Assembly (NCBI RefSeq): GCF_004368785.1
Contig: NZ_SODM01000006.1
Span: forward strand, 248,001-312,000
Source of the DNA: Flavobacterium sp. 270
GTDB taxonomy: Bacteria; Bacteroidota; Bacteroidia; Flavobacteriales; Flavobacteriaceae
Length of the DNA: 64,000 nucleotides
Reading direction: 5' to 3'
This document shows, piece by piece, positions 31,165-39,444 of the stretch. The notes below the pieces were generated by a model. The model had not been told where the DNA came from. It searched no databases and worked only from the letters and a program-made list of their open reading frames with translations. Numbering within the stretch: the stretch's first letter is position 1; the number at the start of each line of letters is the position of its first letter. A program made the position numbers and the translations under genes.

Positions 31165-31869
31165 ATGTTAAGAAATTTCATCAGTCTTGTTTTCATTTCA
31201 ATAATATTAATCTCTTGCGCAGAAAAAAAAGAGAAAGAATTTAACGAATTATCTAATGACTCAGATACTATAAAAAAGAATTTAGTAGATTCTTTAAAAT
31301 CGTCCGATAAAAAAAATGAAGATTTTAAAATTGGTAAAATATATAATGATTCAGATTTAAACCTGGCAAGTATAAATATTAATTATAATAATGGTAAATA
31401 TAAATTTGAGAGAGAATATCCCGATTTTTTAATTGATTCAACTATAACTGAGGAAGAAAAAAAACAAAGTATATTAGTTTTAGGGAATGAAAATGTAACG
31501 GATAAAAACGTAATCAGAATTGAAGATTTTGGTGTATTAAATATTAATGATCAAGGAAATCTGTTAACGGTGTTTTTTGAAAAAGAAAAGGGAGACAAAT
31601 GGAAAGCCATAGATAAACTTAATATTGGTAAAGCAATAAATACGGACTTACATCAATATGAGATGGAAGGAAATAAATATTTATCGTTTAGTTGCTATAA
31701 CAATAAACACAATGAGTATTTTGGAGTTGTAATCAATAAAGTTGACCCGTCGGGAAAATATGAAAAAGTAGTAAGAGCATTCAAATTCGATTTAGTCAAT
31801 GGAAAAATTATTGAAATTGATTTGAAAAAAGAAAAAGTGGAATGTTTTTCTGAAATAGGTGATGAATAA
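31165..31869 (+). CDS. Lipoprotein, array member 2
   Basis: A 234-residue lipoprotein (MLRNFISLVFISIILISCAE, lipobox Cys18), then a charged linker and a beta-rich domain. Its last 30 residues (AFKFDLVNGKIIEIDLKKEK then VECFSEIGDE) are almost identical to the gene at 37134-37826, while the middle is diverged. A TATTTTCG box at ~31144 precedes it, also found before other members. Candidate immunity lipoprotein; family not recognised. Confidence 0.6.
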   Translation: MLRNFISLVFISIILISCAEKKEKEFNELSNDSDTIKKNLVDSLKSSDKKNEDFKIGKIYNDSDLNLASININYNNGKYKFEREYPDFLIDSTITEEEKKQSILVLGNENVTDKNVIRIEDFGVLNINDQGNLLTVFFEKEKGDKWKAIDKLNIGKAINTDLHQYEMEGNKYLSFSCYNNKHNEYFGVVINKVDPSGKYEKVVRAFKFDLVNGKIIEIDLKKEKVECFSEIGDE

Positions 31870-31889
31870 AAAAGAGATTTAAAAATCTC

Positions 31890-31925
31890 AAAAAGTGCAA
31901 AAGTTTTTAATTTTTGCACTTTTTT
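31890..31925 (+). terminator. Terminator after array member 2
   Basis: AAAAAGTGCAAAA and TTTTGCACTTTTTT form a strong stem with a T tract, just after the stop at 31869. Confidence 0.75.
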
Positions 31926-32063
31926 GTTGTGCTTAAAAAGATGTTTTAAATTTGATTAATAAATGTTTTTCATAAAAAAGAAATTTTTTTGTAAAAGATG
32001 TGAGGAGAGAAGGAACTATTAATAAATGGAATAAAACTGAAAAAAGAATAACCTTAAAAATCA

Positions 32064-32359
32064 ATGATAAAAAATATAAGAATTTTGTTGATAATTTCTC
32101 TGATATTAGCAAGTTGTAAAGAACAAAAGAAGAATCGAAAAATATAAATACATTCCAAAATGACAGTATTAGTTCAGATTATCTTTTAAAAAATGATAAG
32201 AATGTAAAACCCTTTAACCCGTTAGCGCAGATTTGCAATCTGTGACCAGAAAAAACTCACTTACATTTTGAAGTTAGACCATTGAAAGAATGGGGAGATA
32301 AGACTAAGGAATTTAGAGGTAGAGTTAATCCTGTAAAAGAATCGAAGATTTGTTGTTAA
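32064..32359 (+). pseudogene. Lipoprotein remnant, REP element and M23 peptidase tail
   Basis: ATG 32064 begins a lipoprotein signal (MIKNIRILLIISLILASCKE) that stops after 27 codons. A shifted frame continues ESKNINTFQNDSISSDYLLK until a REP-like sequence at 32218. Directly behind it the frame from 32255 encodes THLHFEVRPLKEWGDKTKEF then RGRVNPVKE, the hallmark C-terminal end of M23 (LytM) metallopeptidases with its HxH zinc ligands. It ends in TAA at 32357-32359. It looks like debris of a lost hydrolase C-terminus plus its partner. Confidence 0.65.
32218..32247 (+). repeat. REP-like element, half copy
   Basis: CCCGTTAGCGCAGATTTGCA followed by ATCTGTGACC. The same sequence forms the left arm of the full element at 35095-35212. 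It sits exactly at the joint of the pseudogene fragments. Confidence 0.65.
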
Positions 32360-32387
32360 ACTTGAACCCAAATAAAGAAAAACAGAT

Positions 32388-33080
32388 ATGATTAAAACGA
32401 CTATAACTAAAAACTGCATGTTTCTAATTTTAATTTGTGTTTTACTAGTTTCATGTTCGAAAGAAAAAAAAATGATTGAACCACAGAAAGTTGAAATTTC
32501 GGAAAAACTTAAAAGTAAAATACCAAAGAATTTGAAAATTCTTAAATCTGGAAAAGTAAACTTGAATAATGATTTAATAATTTTTATATGTTTGACTTTA
32601 GATGAGAAAACTGGTGAATACAATGAATATTGGTTTTCAAATGAAGAAATTAAACTAATAAATAAATTTTATTCAGAATCTAATAAAAAATGGTTCGTAA
32701 ATATTGATGATGATCCAGAATTAGAAATGTTAAAAATTAATGAAGAAGATACTTATACTGATTGTGCATTCTATGATATTAATGTTAAGGATTTGAAGGC
32801 TAATATTATTTTTAATATCCAACCCGTAATACTTCGAGATGATAAAAAATATTGGGGTTATTCTGCAGATATAGAAGATATTATTTTAAAAGATAAAAAG
32901 CTTTTAACTACAATTGAGAATAATATTCCGGATTATGAAGAAAAAAAAATGAACTTAAATCAAAAAAAACTTCCGATAATATATTTTAAGAGTGATAAAA
33001 AAGAATTAGATATTTTAGAGGAAAAAACAGGAACTTATGAGTTTATGAATACTTTAGAAATAAAACAAAAGATATATTAG
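32388..33080 (+). CDS. Lipoprotein, array member 3
   Basis: A 230-residue lipoprotein (signal TKNCMFLILICVLLVSCSKE, lipobox Cys23). The mature part includes WFVNIDDDPELEMLKINEED and has many acidic residues, suggesting metal or basic-partner binding. The DDDPE wording also recalls FG-GAP-like or calcium loops. Family unknown; immunity role suggested only by the array. Confidence 0.55.
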   Translation: MIKTTITKNCMFLILICVLLVSCSKEKKMIEPQKVEISEKLKSKIPKNLKILKSGKVNLNNDLIIFICLTLDEKTGEYNEYWFSNEEIKLINKFYSESNKKWFVNIDDDPELEMLKINEEDTYTDCAFYDINVKDLKANIIFNIQPVILRDDKKYWGYSADIEDIILKDKKLLTTIENNIPDYEEKKMNLNQKKLPIIYFKSDKKELDILEEKTGTYEFMNTLEIKQKIY

Positions 33081-33205
33081 AAAGAATTTTTTAAATGAAG
33101 AACTCTTCTGAGTAAAAAACTGTGTAAATATTTCCAAATTTTATGCAGGTTTTTATTATTGAAAGAAATTGCAGTATAAACATATTATTTTCGCACAAAA
33201 AGGTT

Positions 33206-33256
33206 ATGTCAAAAAAACTTAAGCTTCATTCAGCCTTTTGGTTATATCTTCAATAA
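33206..33256 (+). pseudogene. Signal-peptide fragment of an array member
   Basis: ATGTCAAAAAAACTTAAGCT at 33206 and the upstream TATTATTTTCGCACAAAAAG copy the start region of the gene at 36141, but the frame ends after 16 codons. It is a recombination scar retaining a promoter in front of the next lipoprotein (33282). Confidence 0.6.
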
Positions 33257-33281
33257 TAAGCAGTAATAATTATAATCAAAG

Positions 33282-33905
33282 ATGAAAAAAGTCAAAGTAA
33301 TTTTTTGTTTTTTATTTCTTTCTCTTATCGCATGTAAAGAACAAAATAAAGAACAGAAAGTAAAACCTTCAGTTAGTGTAAATAAAGTTTCAATAATCCA
33401 AAAAAATGATGATTTAAATAATTTCATTGGGGAATATGAGTATAAACATCCTGATACTCCTAAAGAGAATCTTCTTTTAATATTAAAAAAAGTTGATATT
33501 AAGACTATTCCGAATTTTGAAGGATATTCTTGGGAAGAGAAAAATGAAAAAGGAGAAAATATTGAAGTGGCTTTAGAAGGAATATTTTACGGTAATACAG
33601 ATTTATTTGATGATGTCCGAGAAGGTTATAAACCAGGCTATTTTGTTACTAATGTCCAAGTTGAGCCTTTAAAAAATAATTTACTGAAAATTAATATCAA
33701 CTTAGATCCTTCTGATATTTTAGAAAGCCCAATTTATTCGCCAATTCAATCTGGAGAGGAAGCTCTAAAAAGAGACAATAAAATATGGGAAGTAGCAGAA
33801 CTGCAAATTAGCAGAGAGTTAATTTTTGAAATAAAAAATGCGAACGAGATAATTCTAAAATCTAATTTAGATTTAGAAAATATGGTATTTAAGAAGAGAA
33901 AATAA
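33282..33905 (+). CDS. Lipoprotein, array member 4 (paralog of member 9)
   Basis: A 207-residue lipoprotein (MKKVKVIFCFLFLSLIACKE, lipobox Cys18). The mature part (QKVKPSVSVNKVSIIQKNDD onward; NFIGEYEYKHPDTPKENLLL) is over 85% identical by eye to the gene at 37893-38531, whose signal peptide differs completely. No family recognised. Part of the duplicated set. Confidence 0.6.
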   Translation: MKKVKVIFCFLFLSLIACKEQNKEQKVKPSVSVNKVSIIQKNDDLNNFIGEYEYKHPDTPKENLLLILKKVDIKTIPNFEGYSWEEKNEKGENIEVALEGIFYGNTDLFDDVREGYKPGYFVTNVQVEPLKNNLLKININLDPSDILESPIYSPIQSGEEALKRDNKIWEVAELQISRELIFEIKNANEIILKSNLDLENMVFKKRK

Positions 33906-33935
33906 TAGATTTTATTCTAATATTTCAAAAAAATA

Positions 33936-33978
33936 AAAACTGCATAAAGAATGAAAATACTTTACGCAGTTTTTTTTC
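33936..33978 (+). terminator. Terminator 2 of the lipoprotein array
   Basis: AAAACTGCATAAAG and CTTTACGCAGTTTT with a T tract. It is followed by half a REP element (33983-34000, AAATCTGCGCTAACGGG). Confidence 0.7.
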
Positions 33979-34026
33979 AATATAAATCTGCGCTAACGGG
34001 TTTAGTATATTCGTAAAAAAATAAGT

Positions 34027-35085
34027 ATGAAAAAAATATTTTTAATAATAGTTGTTCTTTTTTTCTCTTGTCAAAAAAAAGACTCTAAAGTGATAGAAAA
34101 AGCTAAGAATACAGAATTTGAAAAAGGAGAATATTTTAGTCCTTCCACAAAAAAAGAAAGTTTTGTTTTAAAATACAAAACAGATACACTGAATTTATAT
34201 TACGATGGAAATCAGTTGAAAAGAGTAGAAAAAGTTTTTTTTAGTGAAAGCTTTGGAGGAGACGGGACTTCAGGATATGAGAGGATTGGTTATCATATTA
34301 ACAAAGAAAACTTTTTGGATGCGAATGTTTATATTACTGACACTTTAAAGGATAAGGTCATCTCTGACTATCCTATTGAATATGAGGAACGATATGAATT
34401 TTATAGGAAGACTTATTCTTTTAGTTATAGTGCCTTTGCCAAGAAAAAGATAGATAACTATTTTAAGAGTAGTGAAAATCCATCTAAAGGATATACTTAC
34501 GATCTTATGTCTCTTGATGTCATTTTAAGCAAAATAGATTTTTCTTTACAAAAAATGCCTAAGTCATTGTATAATATAAAAAACAATGATTTTGAATTAT
34601 TCGCAGGTCAAGACTCTCTTAAGGTTTATGATATAGAGAATACAAATAATTATAAAATGATTCATTCGAGCATTCCATTTTACTATTCGAGAGATGTTCA
34701 GGTAAAAAAAGTAGGAAACAAAACTAAGTATTTTGCCAAAATTTCACTTAAAGGCCAAGGCAATAAATATATCGATCTAAAAGAAATTGAATCGATACAA
34801 GCTTCAGATCCTCATCTTGATCCGGAAAGATTTGTTACGGCACCAAATGGTTTAGAAATGTATGACAATACATATAGTAGTAATTTCTTTGGAAACAAGG
34901 AATATGTTATGACAAAAATACCGTACGGAACACACGTTGATAAACAAAAAGATTATGATTCTGAATATCGATATATAAATGGGCGAAAAGGTAATTTAGT
35001 GTATGTTACCTATTATGATGATAAAGGAGAAAGTTATGAAGGAATTGCTTTTAGTGGTTATTTGTCAATAAACAAACCCGATTAA
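34027..35085 (+). CDS. Lipoprotein, array member 5, SH3-like C-terminus
   Basis: A 352-residue lipoprotein (MKKIFLIIVVLFFSCQKKDS, lipobox Cys15), the largest of the array. The C-terminal part (APNGLEMYDNTYSSNFFGNK; TKIPYGTHVDKQKDYDSEYR; GNLVYVTYYDDKGESYEGIA) looks like an SH3b-type domain, as in member 1. Flanked by half and full REP elements. Confidence 0.55.
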   Translation: MKKIFLIIVVLFFSCQKKDSKVIEKAKNTEFEKGEYFSPSTKKESFVLKYKTDTLNLYYDGNQLKRVEKVFFSESFGGDGTSGYERIGYHINKENFLDANVYITDTLKDKVISDYPIEYEERYEFYRKTYSFSYSAFAKKKIDNYFKSSENPSKGYTYDLMSLDVILSKIDFSLQKMPKSLYNIKNNDFELFAGQDSLKVYDIENTNNYKMIHSSIPFYYSRDVQVKKVGNKTKYFAKISLKGQGNKYIDLKEIESIQASDPHLDPERFVTAPNGLEMYDNTYSSNFFGNKEYVMTKIPYGTHVDKQKDYDSEYRYINGRKGNLVYVTYYDDKGESYEGIAFSGYLSINKPD

Positions 35086-35094
35086 AGTAGATAT

Positions 35095-35212
35095 CCCGTT
35101 AGCGCAGATTTGCAATCTGTGCCCGCAAAGTAAAGCGACAAAGATTCTGATAAAAATTGCAAAGCTTTGTAAGTTAATGGTTGTGTGTAGATTACAAATC
35201 TGCGCTAACGGG
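35095..35212 (+). repeat. REP-type element with inverted ends
   Basis: A 118-base element with ends CCCGTTAGCGCAGATTTGCA and (minus strand) CCCGTTAGCGCAGATTTGTA, almost perfect inverted repeats. The interior has no coding potential. Half copies are at 32218-32247 and 33983-34000 and a degenerate one at 38629-38655. Such REP sequences in this phylum are usually moved by REP-associated Y1 transposases; none is in the window. Confidence 0.75.
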
Positions 35213-35269
35213 AATTATACATGAAAACAAAATTTTAAATAATCAAATGAAAATATATTAGTTAAAAAT

Positions 35270-35914
35270 ATGAAAAATTTTATAAAATTATTGATTTTGA
35301 TGTTCTTGATAAATGGTTGTAAATCAGAAACGAAAGAAGATTTTGGCAATACGGATAAAAAAAATCAAAAATCTAGTAAAAATGAAACTGCTAAAGATTT
35401 AAATATTGAATATCCAGTACCTCCGGTTGACTTTCTAGATGAAAAATATAAAAAGAACGGTTTAACTCTTCCAGATGGAGTATCTGGAGGTCCAACTTAT
35501 CCTGTTTTTACTTTTTTTGATAGAAATTTAGGAGGATTTAGTGTTAATTACATTGGGAAATCAAGCCTAATCCAAAATTTCTGGGATGTTTCAAATAGAG
35601 ATGGCTTTTTTGGTCAATTTGAAAATATAGATCAAGCCATGTATAATACTAAACAAATTAGTGATAAGGTAAGAGAAGTTTTAAAGAATAAACCAAACGA
35701 TTATTACATTGTTGCTGATTTTTTGCCTAAAGAAGCAATTTCGAAATATTATAACGATGGATCAGGAGAGTTTGATTTAAAAGACAATGCTTACACTTAC
35801 TTTTATATTTATGAAAATAATAACTGGATTTTTATCAAAAAAATCTTGACTAAAAATATCGACAAACAAGGGATTGAGCTTTACAATGATGTGTTATTAA
35901 ATCATAAATTTTAA
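35270..35914 (+). CDS. Lipoprotein, array member 6
   Basis: A 214-residue lipoprotein (MKNFIKLLILMFLINGCKSE, lipobox Cys17). The mature part has VDFLDEKYKKNGLTLPDGVS, PVFTFFDRNLGGFSVNYIGK and VREVLKNKPNDYYIVADFLP. Family not recognised; resembles generic Imm lipoproteins of Bacteroidota toxin loci. Confidence 0.55.
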   Translation: MKNFIKLLILMFLINGCKSETKEDFGNTDKKNQKSSKNETAKDLNIEYPVPPVDFLDEKYKKNGLTLPDGVSGGPTYPVFTFFDRNLGGFSVNYIGKSSLIQNFWDVSNRDGFFGQFENIDQAMYNTKQISDKVREVLKNKPNDYYIVADFLPKEAISKYYNDGSGEFDLKDNAYTYFYIYENNNWIFIKKILTKNIDKQGIELYNDVLLNHKF

Positions 35915-36051
35915 AGGCTTCCTCAATCATTGAGAAATTTCAATTCAGTTTAGAATCAATGAATTAGATTAGAGAAAAAATAATTTAATAATAAGTAATG
36001 ATGAATTGAAGTTTTTTACTTGAAACTTTGTGGCTCTGCCAAAAAAATAAG

Positions 36052-36093
36052 AAACTGTACAAAAGTCTAAAAAGATTTTTGTGCAGTTTTTTT
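36052..36093 (+). terminator. Terminator 3 of the lipoprotein array
   Basis: GAAACTGTACAAAAGTC pairs imperfectly with GATTTTTGTGCAGTTTT, followed by a T tract; same family as terminators at 31074, 33936 and 38571. Confidence 0.65.
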
Positions 36094-36140
36094 ATTCATA
36101 GAAATTGTTGAAAAATATGTTATTTTCGTACAAAAAAGTT

Positions 36141-37112
36141 ATGTCAAAAAAAATCTTAAGCTTCATTTCTGTCTTTTTAATTATATCTTCAATAATTAGT
36201 TGTAAGGATAACAAAATAGAAAAAAAGCAAATTATTAGTATTCCACAAATAAGCAATTTCGATTTTGACAAAATTTTAAAAATAAATGGGCATATTTATG
36301 ATAGTTCTAATGGAGGAGGTTTTTTTACAACCTCATACGATTATGGAATTACATACGATCCGAAAAAAGGCAATGATTTTGGTAATCTAGAAACTTTCCT
36401 GATTCCTAAGGATTTTCTTTTTTTCAAAAAGCATTCAAAATACTTTACTAAAGATGAATATGAGAAACTACAAGCTTATGTAAATAAATTAAACATAGAA
36501 GAATTAAAAAAGATATTTGATATTTATGTTTTCTTAGTTGACAAAAAGTATTTAGTTGAAACGCCAAGCTATGACAGTCCTAATAAAACTAAAGAAAATT
36601 ATCAAACAGATTTGTATCAGTACAAAAATAACTCATGGGAAAAAATCGAATCTTTCAAAGTAGATTCTGAAGAAAAGAGGTTAAAAGAAACCGATTGGAG
36701 AACTAATAGTATCGATAAAAAATCTAAAGAAATCCAAACCGCTTTCTTCAATTCTATCTCAAAATTAAAAATTGATGATTCATGGTATAGAGATTATATT
36801 TTGCTTTTAGATTCTTATGAGCCAAGTTACAATTATACTTATTATATTAAGGTAGCAAAAGACTCGTCGTATATTGCAGAACGTCCTTTAAAAGACTTGA
36901 TGGTGCCTTATCAAGATGGAGATACTTTATTTTTATATCACAAAAAATGTCTTCTCCAAGGTTCAGAATATTTTGAAAACACACAAATTCCTGAAGTAAA
37001 AATTGTAAAGGTAAAAGACAAGTATTATATTAATAGTGAGGTTTTTGATTTAAAAAACAGCATCTCTAATAAATCTGAAAAGTATGGTTTCTTAGTTTCG
37101 GAAACTTATTAG
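36141..37112 (+). CDS. Lipoprotein, array member 7
   Basis: The start is placed at ATG 36141 (MSKKILSFISVFLIISSIIS then CKDNK, lipobox Cys21); the upstream ATG at 36105 lies in the promoter. The product is 323 residues. The end (PYQDGDTLFLYHKKCLLQGS; EVKIVKVKDKYYINSEVF) is beta-rich. The fragment at 33206 copies its start. Member of the array, function unknown. Confidence 0.55.
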   Translation: MSKKILSFISVFLIISSIISCKDNKIEKKQIISIPQISNFDFDKILKINGHIYDSSNGGGFFTTSYDYGITYDPKKGNDFGNLETFLIPKDFLFFKKHSKYFTKDEYEKLQAYVNKLNIEELKKIFDIYVFLVDKKYLVETPSYDSPNKTKENYQTDLYQYKNNSWEKIESFKVDSEEKRLKETDWRTNSIDKKSKEIQTAFFNSISKLKIDDSWYRDYILLLDSYEPSYNYTYYIKVAKDSSYIAERPLKDLMVPYQDGDTLFLYHKKCLLQGSEYFENTQIPEVKIVKVKDKYYINSEVFDLKNSISNKSEKYGFLVSETY

Positions 37113-37133
37113 AAAGAATAATTAATAAAAAAA

Positions 37134-37826
37134 ATGAGAAACCTAGTGCTAATTTTTACATTCGTTTTTATATCATGCAATCAAAAACATGATATTTCAA
37201 AGACTGAAGTAAGCTATGTAAAAACTTCAACTCAAGATAGTATTCAAAATCTTGAAAAGAAAAATGAATTTAAAAAATTTTCAATTAATACAGTTTATAA
37301 TGAAAATGATTCTGATTTTTCAGATGTGCAAGTCAATTACAATATAGGTAAATTTGTTTTTGATAAGGATTATAATGAATTTATTGTAGATTCAACTTTA
37401 GATGTTGAGGTAAAATATCAAACATTAAAAGACTATTCATTAGATGAGTATACAGATGATAAAAATATCATTCGCTTATCAAATTATGTTTTTTCACTTC
37501 AAAAAGACAATGGTGTTTTATTTATTGCTCTTTTTAAAAGAGTAGAAAAATACAATTGGAAATGTATCGATATTAAAGAGCTTGAAAAATATACAGAATT
37601 AGGGGAGTATAATTATATTCTAGGAGATGGCAAAGTATTTAGTTATGCATGCAAAACTGAAAAAGGAAATTCATGTTTTGCTGTAGTTATTGATAAGGAA
37701 AATTCGGCGGGAAAATATGACAAAATTTTAAAGGCTATAAAATTCGATTTAGTCAATGGAAAAATTATTGAAATTGATTTGAAAAAAGAAAAAGTGGAAT
37801 GTTTTCCTGAAATAGGTGATGAATAA
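37134..37826 (+). CDS. Lipoprotein, array member 8 (paralog of member 2)
   Basis: A 230-residue lipoprotein (MRNLVLIFTFVFISCNQKHD, lipobox Cys15). It has the same domain order as member 2 (INTVYNENDSDFSDVQVNYN against IGKIYNDSDLNLASININYN) and the same last 30 residues ending VECFPEIGDE. The unequal divergence along the gene points to repeated gene conversion. Confidence 0.6.
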   Translation: MRNLVLIFTFVFISCNQKHDISKTEVSYVKTSTQDSIQNLEKKNEFKKFSINTVYNENDSDFSDVQVNYNIGKFVFDKDYNEFIVDSTLDVEVKYQTLKDYSLDEYTDDKNIIRLSNYVFSLQKDNGVLFIALFKRVEKYNWKCIDIKELEKYTELGEYNYILGDGKVFSYACKTEKGNSCFAVVIDKENSAGKYDKILKAIKFDLVNGKIIEIDLKKEKVECFPEIGDE

Positions 37827-37892
37827 AAAAGAAAATTACTTTAGCTCGTGTTTTTTTTACGGGATATTATATTTTAGCATTAAAATGAAAAT

Positions 37893-38531
37893 ATGATTTT
37901 ATTTAAAAAATCCACATTAACGTTATTATTTGTGCTTTCAATAATAAGTTGCAAGGACAATAAAATAGAAAATAAAGGACAGAAAGTAAAACCTTCAGTT
38001 AGTGTAAATAAAGTTTCAATAGTCCAAAAAAATGATGATTTAAATAATTTCATTGGGGAATATGAGTATAAACATCCTGATACTCCTAATGAGAATCTTC
38101 TTTTAATATTAAAAAAAGTCGACATTAAAACTATTCCAAATTTTGAAGGGTATTCTTGGAAAGAGAAAAATGCAAAAGGAGAAAATGTAGAGATGGCCTT
38201 AGCAGGAATATTTTACGGTAATACAGATTTGTTTGATGATACTAGAGAAGGCTACACACCAGGCTATTTTGTTACTAATGTCCAAGTTGAGCCTTTAAAA
38301 AATAATTTACTGAAAATTAATATAAACTTAGATCCTTCTGATATTTTAGAAAGCCCAATTTATTCGCCAATTCAATCTACTGAGGAAGCTTTAAAAAGTG
38401 GTAATAAAATATGGGAAATAGCAGAGTTGCAAATTAGTAGAGAGTTGATTTTCGAAATAAAAAATTCTGACGAGATAATACTAAAATCTGATTTAGGTTT
38501 AGGTAATATAGAATTTAAAAAGAGAAAATAA
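37893..38531 (+). CDS. Lipoprotein, array member 9 (paralog of member 4)
   Basis: A 212-residue lipoprotein (MILFKKSTLTLLFVLSIISC, lipobox Cys20). Residues 21-26 (KDNKIE) copy member 7's wording, then QKVKPSVSVNKVSI onward copies member 4. It is thus a chimera of one member's signal region and another's mature domain. Last of the array, closed by the terminator at 38571-38613. Confidence 0.6.
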   Translation: MILFKKSTLTLLFVLSIISCKDNKIENKGQKVKPSVSVNKVSIVQKNDDLNNFIGEYEYKHPDTPNENLLLILKKVDIKTIPNFEGYSWKEKNAKGENVEMALAGIFYGNTDLFDDTREGYTPGYFVTNVQVEPLKNNLLKININLDPSDILESPIYSPIQSTEEALKSGNKIWEIAELQISRELIFEIKNSDEIILKSDLGLGNIEFKKRK

Positions 38532-38570
38532 TAGCTTCTAGTACTTTATGCTCATAGTTCGAAAAAAATA

Positions 38571-38613
38571 AAAACCGCATAAAGCATGAAAATGCTTTAT
38601 GCGGTTTTTATTT
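38571..38613 (+). terminator. Terminator 4, end of the lipoprotein array
   Basis: AAAACCGCATAAAGCAT and ATGCTTTATGCGGTTTT: a perfect 17-bp stem with a T tract. Confidence 0.8.
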
Positions 38614-38681
38614 AATATAATCACAATAGATTAGCGTAAATTAGTAATCTGCACCTTGAATAACGCAAAAATAATTATAAA

Positions 38682-38715
38682 CAAAAAAGCTCCAGATTTC
38701 TCTGAAGCTTTTTTC
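38682..38715 (-). terminator. Terminator of tRNA-fMet, member of a repeated family
   Basis: AAAAAAGCTCCAGA - TTTC - TCTGAAGCTTTTTT. Near-identical hairpins occur at 54509-54532, 56617-56647, 57525-57555 and 62707-62737. Confidence 0.75.
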
Positions 38716-38719
38716 TTAG

Positions 38720-38792
38720 TAGCGGGAACAGGACTCGAACCTGTGACCTTCGGGTTATGAGCCCGACGAGCTGCCTACTGCTCTATCCCGCG
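38720..38792 (-). tRNA. tRNA-fMet (CAT)
   Basis: The minus-strand cloverleaf is 73 bases. The anticodon loop is CTCATAA, with the three G-C pairs (GGG/CCC) typical of initiator tRNA, and the T arm is ACAGGTTCGAGTCCTGT. The acceptor stem starts CGCGGGA with an unpaired first base, another initiator trait. CCA is not encoded. A terminator (38682-38715) follows at once. Confidence 0.9.
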
Positions 38793-38919
38793 ATGTTTCG
38801 GGTGCAAAGATACACAGTAAATACGGTTATGCAAAGAAAATTCGAAATTATTTTATAAAACGGGTTTGTTTAGTGTAATTATTTGGTGTATAGTTGTTTA
38901 TGTTTTTTAAATGAAGTAA

Positions 38920-39444
38920 TTAAATCTGATATTCAAGTAATTCTGAATATGGATTTCCTTTTAAACCTAATAAAAAAGCGAAAGCAGGTTCTGTTTTGAG
39001 ACCGTTTTGTTTGAGTTTAATAATCTCTAATCTAAAATTTTCACCTTTTAATTGTAAAATTTTGTGTTCTATGATCATGTGTTTGTAGCCATTTTGATTT
39101 TTGCTTGGAATATTTTGTCCGAAGATCTCAATTTCAAAATCTTCAATTTTAAAGCTGGAGATAACAGATTCTACATTGTCAATTATAGTTTCTCTGATTG
39201 TAAAGAAACTTTCATTTCCAAAAAGAAATTGAATTCTTTCGATAAAGTTATTTTTGTTTTCCCAATAACAAACGATATCGAGATCACTGTTTTCAATATC
39301 AATATTTATCGGAATTGTGCCAACTAAAATAGGATTAAACGAAGAAATTTTGGCTAAAACCTGATTTTGAGTCAAGACTTTAAAAGCTCGAATTTGTTTT
39401 TGATTTCCGTTTTGTAGATAATCAATATTGGTGAAATCTATCAT
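38920..39444 (-). CDS. DUF4269 nucleotidyltransferase-like protein
   Basis: A 174-residue protein. VGTIPINIDIENSDLDIVCY carries the G-x-DxD arrangement of minimal nucleotidyltransferases, as in DUF4269. The central KIEDFEIEIFGQNIPSKNQN gives the third acidic position. The substrate is unknown. Its start overlaps the stop of the GT39-like gene by 4 bases (ATGA), so the two are translationally coupled. Confidence 0.7.
   Translation of the reverse strand: MIDFTNIDYLQNGNQKQIRAFKVLTQNQVLAKISSFNPILVGTIPINIDIENSDLDIVCYWENKNNFIERIQFLFGNESFFTIRETIIDNVESVISSFKIEDFEIEIFGQNIPSKNQNGYKHMIIEHKILQLKGENFRLEIIKLKQNGLKTEPAFAFLLGLKGNPYSELLEYQI

Noticed and set aside
38629..38655. Promoter for the lipoprotein array end
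   Set aside because: The sequence is a worn REP-type half element downstream of the last terminator, with no gene after it on the plus strand.
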